From positions 382,755 through 446,754 of the forward strand of contig NZ_PGVH01000043.1 of NCBI RefSeq assembly GCF_004168585.1: DNA of 64,000 nt. The letters run 5' to 3'. Below the pieces are notes generated by a model, which was not told where the DNA came from, did not search any database, and was given only the letters and a program-made list of their open reading frames with translations. The translations under genes were made by a program, and so were the position numbers. Positions 58,801 through 64,000 of this stretch are shown here, in pieces; within the stretch, counting starts at the first letter, position 1, and every line of letters starts with the position of its first letter. Origin of the DNA: Shewanella sp. OPT22. Lineage in GTDB: Bacteria; Pseudomonadota; Gammaproteobacteria; Enterobacterales; Shewanellaceae.

Positions 58801-59913
58801 ATGATTATTGGTGTTCCTAAGGAAATTAAGAACCATGAATACCGTGTAGGTATGGTTCCATCAAGTGTACGTGAACTAACCTTACATGGTCACTCTGTAT
58901 TTGTTGAAACGACTGCTGGTGAAGGTATTGGGTTTTCAGATCAAGATTATATCAATGCAGGCGCAGAAATTTTAAAAACGGCTGATGACGTTTTTAAACA
59001 ATCAGAAATGATCGTTAAAGTTAAAGAGCCATTAGCCGTAGAGCGCGCTCGTTTACGTGAAGATCAAATCTTATTTACTTATTTACACTTAGCTCCAGAT
59101 TTACCTCAAACTCAAGATTTAGTTAATAGCGGTGCTGTATGTATTGCATATGAAACAGTTACAGATGATCGTGGTGCCCTCCCTCTTTTAGCGCCAATGT
59201 CAGAAGTTGCTGGACGTATGTCTATTCAAGCAGGTGCGATGGCGCTTGAAAAATCTAAGAGTGGCCGCGGCATGCTTTTAGGTGGTGTACCAGGTGTTGA
59301 ACCTGCTAAAGTCGTTATTATTGGTGGCGGCATGGTTGGTTGTAATGCAGCACAAATGGCTGTTGGTATGGGTGCTGACGTTACTATTTTAGATAGAAGC
59401 ATTGATGCGCTTCGTCGAATCAATGTTCAATTCGGTTCAACAGTTAAAGCGGTATACTCAACAGCGGATGCTATTGAGCGTCATGTATTAGAAGCAGACT
59501 TAGTTATTGGTGGTGTTCTTATTCCAGGTGCAGCCGCACCAAAACTTGTCACCCGTGATCATATCTCTCGCATGAAGCCTGGCAGTGCTATTGTGGATGT
59601 TGCAATCGACCAAGGTGGTTGCGCTGAAACTTCAAAAGCAACTACTCACCAAGACCCAACATACATTGTTGATGAAGTTGTTCACTATTGTGTCGCTAAT
59701 ATGCCTGGTGCAGTAGCTCGTACATCTACATTTGCACTCAATAATGCAACGCTACCTTATATAATGAAATTAGCGAAGATGGGTTACAAGAAAGCGCTTC
59801 AATCTGATAAGCATTTATTAAATGGGCTTAACGTAATGCACGGTAAAGTGACCATTAAAGAAGTTGCTGAAGCTCATGGTATGGATTACGTACCTGCTGA
59901 ACAAATGATCTAA
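58801..59913 (+). CDS. ald: alanine dehydrogenase
   Basis: 370 residues. Substrate lysine Lys75 (MIVKVKEP) and His96 (FTYLHLAPD) at the known positions, NAD site VVIIGGGMVGCNAAQMAVGMGADV, and VDVAIDQGGCAETS near residue 265. It interconverts L-alanine and pyruvate with NAD, linking amino-acid use to central metabolism. Divergent from lrp. Own terminator downstream. Confidence 0.95.
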   Translation: MIIGVPKEIKNHEYRVGMVPSSVRELTLHGHSVFVETTAGEGIGFSDQDYINAGAEILKTADDVFKQSEMIVKVKEPLAVERARLREDQILFTYLHLAPDLPQTQDLVNSGAVCIAYETVTDDRGALPLLAPMSEVAGRMSIQAGAMALEKSKSGRGMLLGGVPGVEPAKVVIIGGGMVGCNAAQMAVGMGADVTILDRSIDALRRINVQFGSTVKAVYSTADAIERHVLEADLVIGGVLIPGAAAPKLVTRDHISRMKPGSAIVDVAIDQGGCAETSKATTHQDPTYIVDEVVHYCVANMPGAVARTSTFALNNATLPYIMKLAKMGYKKALQSDKHLLNGLNVMHGKVTIKEVAEAHGMDYVPAEQMI

Positions 59914-59931
59914 TCGTATTGATTTATTTAC

Positions 59932-59960
59932 AAAGGGAGGCTGGTGCTTCCCTTTTTTTA
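59932..59960 (+). terminator. terminator of ald
   Basis: AAAGGGA/TCCCTTT hairpin with a 10-base loop and a run of Ts, 19 bases after the stop. Confidence 0.75.
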
Positions 59961-60039
59961 TAAAGAATCGATTAAGGCAATCGAAATTTTTACCTTTACC
60001 ACCCTATCTAAATTCCATACAATCTCAGCAATTTGCTAA

Positions 60040-61011
<972 letters not shown>

Positions 61012-61027
61012 TTGTTTCTCAATCATA

Positions 61028-61060
61028 AAAAAAGAGCAGCCATTTGGCTGCTCTTTTTTA
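61028..61060. terminator. bidirectional terminator of trxB and DUF3466 gene
   Basis: AAAGAGCAGCC/GGCTGCTCTTT hairpin with A- and T-runs on both sides, between convergent genes. Confidence 0.9.
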
Positions 61061-61069
61061 TTGCTTTAA

Positions 61070-62935
61070 TTACTTTTTAAATCTTCTTCTAAAGAAAGCG
61101 AATGGAATGAGAGCTAAAAGACCATAGAAGATCGCCGCTCCTTTACGTTCATATTTAACTTCTTCAGGAGCATCACTAATTTCGCAAGCTTCCTCACCTG
61201 CTGTAGCAGGTTTTAGAACAACCATTCTCGGAATTGCATTTGTCACAGGATTTCCATCTGCATCTAACACAAACAATGGTTTTTTCGTTTCAGGATCAAC
61301 AATTGGATTTCCGTTCACGTCGACTTGATACGCGGGTCTCTGGATCAGTGCAGTACCGACAATTGTCCCATCATCATTAATGCCTGTGGCATCAACTACT
61401 GAAATTTTACTGTCGTAAGTAAGTGTTTTACCTGTGCCGTCTGTTACTTCTACTTTATGTCTTGCCCACTTCCCATCACTGGCTCTTTCATAGCCTATAG
61501 AGTCACAAGTAAGTAGCGTATTGATATTGCTGAATGTTTTATCATTCATATCAAATAGGAAACCTACATGAGGACGAGTCGTACTTGATTCATTTGTAGT
61601 TTCAGTGTAACCAACTACCTGACCTTCATCATTAATAGCACGCCCACGACTTCTTAAGTCTGATACTTTCCCAGTGAAGTCTTCTGGAGTAACGATTTCT
61701 GCATTATCCGCTTTAGTATCGTAATAGAAAAATTTATCAACTGGTGAGGTTTGAGTACTAAAGAAAGTAGAGTATGAACCTACGGCAATACCGTTGTTAT
61801 TAATATCATAGGCAATCGACTCTCTATCATCTTTGACATCTGGAACAGGGATCCAGTGATATTCATATGAGCCATCATCTTTTTTCGTCCAAAAAGCAGC
61901 ATCATAGCGTCTTCGATCACTATTACCTTCACGCTCAACAAAAGATCGCCCTACTACAACACCGTCATCATTTACACCTAATGCCTGTGCAGTATAAATA
62001 GAGTTATCATTATCCTTAGGTGTAAAACCTAAAGGCAATGACTCGGGAGTTACTGAATTATCCGAGTTAATTTGCCAAACATAACCGCGAATTTGGTAAT
62101 TGATCCTTCTTACGTTTCTGGAATCTGGAAATTGGTCTTGTTGAATACAAATATCCAGTGGTACTGACAAATCGTCTTTATTTAAACAGTCGTTATCTAG
62201 GTTGTCTTTACTGTTTTTCGAAATATCAATACCAGCATAGCCAACAACTAAACCATTTTTATTGATCGCAGTTGCACCTGAGAAACCACCAATATTGGCC
62301 GTTTTCTCTTCATCGTTAGTATACGTTGTATAAGGAGGTGCCAAGTCAATTTTCTGGCCATCTTTTACAGCAACGGCTCTTTGTTCGTAATCACGATAAA
62401 ACCAAAACTCTTGATCGGCATTATCGCCATCATAAGGAAGTGTTTTCTCAGCGGCGGTCATGTTACCGACTCTAACACCGTCTTCATTGATGCCAAAGTA
62501 TTGTGCATCAACTGAGTTTACTGCATTAGTATCAGTTGAATCTTTAGGCGCTGTGGCACCATTAATCGATTCAAATGTAGGTACCCAAGTGTCACTTGCC
62601 ACAAAAGGGTAATTATTGGCAATAATTTCAGAATTAACACTGTAAGAGATAGCTTCCGATGGTGCGATGCCATCATCAGCATCAACGAACTCATCGTCAA
62701 CATCCTCTGGATTTAACTTCTTACGGCCAAGAGCAATACCCACTAATTCATCTTTCGAATTAACGCCTTGTGCATATCCGTTTCTCGTAGACTCGAGTGT
62801 TCCTTTACCCGGACCGACGAAATCGAAATCCTCAATATTTTGAATTTTATAAACGGGTGCTGCAACAGCAGTACCCAATGCACTTAATACACCCACTGCT
62901 ACTGCAGATAAAGCGGCTTTACGCTTCAACTTCAT
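61070..62935 (-). CDS. DUF3466 family exported protein
   Basis: About 621 residues. Signal peptide (MKLKRKAALSAVAVGVLSALGTAVAA), then repeated HAF-like motifs (AINKNGLVVGYAG, GVNDDGVVVGRSF, DINNNGIAVGSYS, AINDEGQVVGYTE, GINDDGTIVGTAL), as in beta-propeller extracellular proteins. The C-terminus is a membrane helix followed by arginines (GAAIFYGLLALIPFAFFRRRFKK), the topology of a GlyGly/PEP-type sorting tail though without the Gly-Gly pair. Start ATG 62935 has AGGAAG upstream; a longer frame reaches 62971. DUF3466 is common in Shewanella and Vibrio; function unknown. It follows uup by 37 bases. Confidence 0.85.
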   Translation of the reverse strand: MKLKRKAALSAVAVGVLSALGTAVAAPVYKIQNIEDFDFVGPGKGTLESTRNGYAQGVNSKDELVGIALGRKKLNPEDVDDEFVDADDGIAPSEAISYSVNSEIIANNYPFVASDTWVPTFESINGATAPKDSTDTNAVNSVDAQYFGINEDGVRVGNMTAAEKTLPYDGDNADQEFWFYRDYEQRAVAVKDGQKIDLAPPYTTYTNDEEKTANIGGFSGATAINKNGLVVGYAGIDISKNSKDNLDNDCLNKDDLSVPLDICIQQDQFPDSRNVRRINYQIRGYVWQINSDNSVTPESLPLGFTPKDNDNSIYTAQALGVNDDGVVVGRSFVEREGNSDRRRYDAAFWTKKDDGSYEYHWIPVPDVKDDRESIAYDINNNGIAVGSYSTFFSTQTSPVDKFFYYDTKADNAEIVTPEDFTGKVSDLRSRGRAINDEGQVVGYTETTNESSTTRPHVGFLFDMNDKTFSNINTLLTCDSIGYERASDGKWARHKVEVTDGTGKTLTYDSKISVVDATGINDDGTIVGTALIQRPAYQVDVNGNPIVDPETKKPLFVLDADGNPVTNAIPRMVVLKPATAGEEACEISDAPEEVKYERKGAAIFYGLLALIPFAFFRRRFKK

Positions 62936-62972
62936 TAACTTCTTCCTGTTTAATTCAGTTACTCTGATCAAC

Positions 62973-64000
62973 CTACTTCTGGGACTCTAACTCTTCCCAA
63001 CGTTCAAAGTAAACTTCTAGTTGTTGTTCTTTCTCTGCCAATAAACTTAATTTCTCGTTGACAATATTTTGTTCTTGGCTATAAAAATCACCAGCATTTA
63101 CTAATGCTTGTAACTTCTCAATTTCTGTTTCAAGGTTATCCATTTTAACTGGTAAATCTTGTAATTCTTTTTGAAGTTTATAACTTAACTTCTTAGCAGG
63201 CTTTTTAACCTCTTCTACTTTAGGCTTTTGCAATTCAGCTTTGTTATTGACAACAGGTTCTTGCTCAAGTTCCTCACGATAGAATTTTGCACCTTGAGAA
63301 ACAGCATCTTGGTAACCACCAACGTATTCTTGCCAATGACCATTACCAGCAAACCACCAACTACTTGTCACTGTATTATCAATGAACTCTCTATCGTGAG
63401 AGACAATCAACAATGTTGCTGTATATTCTGATAATAAAGACTCTAACAATTCTAAGGTCTCAATATCAAGGTCATTCGTTGGTTCATCCAAAACAATTAA
63501 GTTTGCTGGACGTAACAATAGCTTAGCAAGTAGTAATCGATTCTTTTCACCACCGCTTAATGCCTTGACAGGCGTTCGCGCACGAGCTGGTGAAAATAAA
63601 AAGTCCTGAAGATAACTCAAAATGTGTCTATCATTGCCATTGATGGTAACAGTTTGTTTTCCATCTCCGACATTTTCTTCAACCGTCTTTTCGGGATCAA
63701 GAGCTTCACGATATTGATCGAAGTAAGCCACTTGTAGCTTAGTCCCTACTCTTACACTGCCTGACTGAGGCTCTAATTGCTCTAAAAGTAATTTGATGAG
63801 TGTTGACTTACCACACCCATTTGGGCCGATTAAAGCAATACTATCCCCACGCATAATTGAAGTGGAAAAGTTCTTAACTAAACTTTTTTCAGGAATGCTA
63901 AAGTCCAAATTCTTAACTTCAAAAACCAGCTTTCCAGAACGCTCTGCATCTGCCACGGCCATATTTACATTGCCTTGACGATTAATTCGTTGGCTACGTT
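62973..64000 (-). CDS. uup: ABC-F ATPase Uup, C-terminal part (runs off the window)
   Basis: The frame is open to the right edge; from Met at 63962 it has 329 residues. Visible is the second ATPase domain: Walker A GPNGCGKST, signature LSGGEKNRLLLAKLLL, Walker B LIVLDEPTNDLD, then the switch histidine in SHDREF, and the C-terminal coiled coil that binds DNA or ribosomes (ELQDLPVKMDNLETEIEKLQAL). Upstream codons (RSQRINRQGNVN) continue the linker between the two ATPase halves, so the first domain is missing only because of the window edge. Uup is a soluble ABC-F protein affecting transposon excision and ribosome function. Confidence 0.92.
   Translation of the reverse strand, partial: RSQRINRQGNVNMAVADAERSGKLVFEVKNLDFSIPEKSLVKNFSTSIMRGDSIALIGPNGCGKSTLIKLLLEQLEPQSGSVRVGTKLQVAYFDQYREALDPEKTVEENVGDGKQTVTINGNDRHILSYLQDFLFSPARARTPVKALSGGEKNRLLLAKLLLRPANLIVLDEPTNDLDIETLELLESLLSEYTATLLIVSHDREFIDNTVTSSWWFAGNGHWQEYVGGYQDAVSQGAKFYREELEQEPVVNNKAELQKPKVEEVKKPAKKLSYKLQKELQDLPVKMDNLETEIEKLQALVNAGDFYSQEQNIVNEKLSLLAEKEQQLEVYFERWEELESQK

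Overview
The window reads as chromosome of an AT-rich gammaproteobacterium, most likely family Shewanellaceae. Gene order trxB-ald-lrp-ftsK-lolA-rarA-crcB-serS at the right end is the order I recall from Shewanella, and the window also carries lineage-typical families (DUF4826, CLCA_X, TIGR03503, DUF3466). Two ankyrin proteins and an effector-like kinase in an AT-rich background recall sponge or host-associated relatives such as Parashewanella. The genus is an inference from memory; no search was run.

Region 1 (1 to about 6700) is the distal part of a chromosomal integron: twelve short same-strand cassettes, each bounded by an attC recombination site (R'' like RYYYAAC, R' like GTTRRRY). The integrase and attI would lie to the left, outside the window. 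Cassettes encode small membrane proteins, a DUF998 protein, an exported T2SS-G-domain protein, a YwqG/DUF1963 protein, an exported DUF4350-like protein, a DUF7660-like protein, a GNAT acetyltransferase and several unknowns.

Region 2 (6.8 to 18.7 kb), nearly all minus strand, is accessory metabolism and surface biology: an extracellular ExeM/NucH-type nuclease, a methyltransferase, a frameshifted exported BNR-repeat protein, a nitrilase, a PPP-type phosphoesterase, an SDR oxidoreductase, a CLCA_X protein with an HExxH motif, an ankyrin protein and an LpxM-type lipid A acyltransferase.

Region 3 (19 to 43.7 kb) is conserved housekeeping: roxA, leucine dehydrogenase, a Wzx-like flippase, tRNA-Asp, dnaQ/rnhA (divergent), gloB, mltD, the uvrY-uvrC-pgsA operon, a PfkB kinase, fadH, sppA, ansA and adhE. 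An ankyrin protein sits between ansA and adhE. A 267-bp structured element with terminal inverted repeats abuts the PfkB kinase and supplies its stop codon.

Region 4 (43.8 to 51.8 kb) mixes core and accessory genes: a large effector-like protein with a kinase catalytic loop, tRNA-Ser, punR, yccA and tusDCBE. It ends with about 1 kb of nested inverted repeats followed by a stand-alone protein whose N-terminus looks like a proteasome/HslV-type threonine hydrolase.

Region 5 (51.9 to 64 kb) is core again: serS, crcB, rarA, lolA, ftsK and lrp on the minus strand, divergent ald and trxB, then a DUF3466 surface protein and the C-terminal half of the ABC-F protein Uup, which runs off the right edge.
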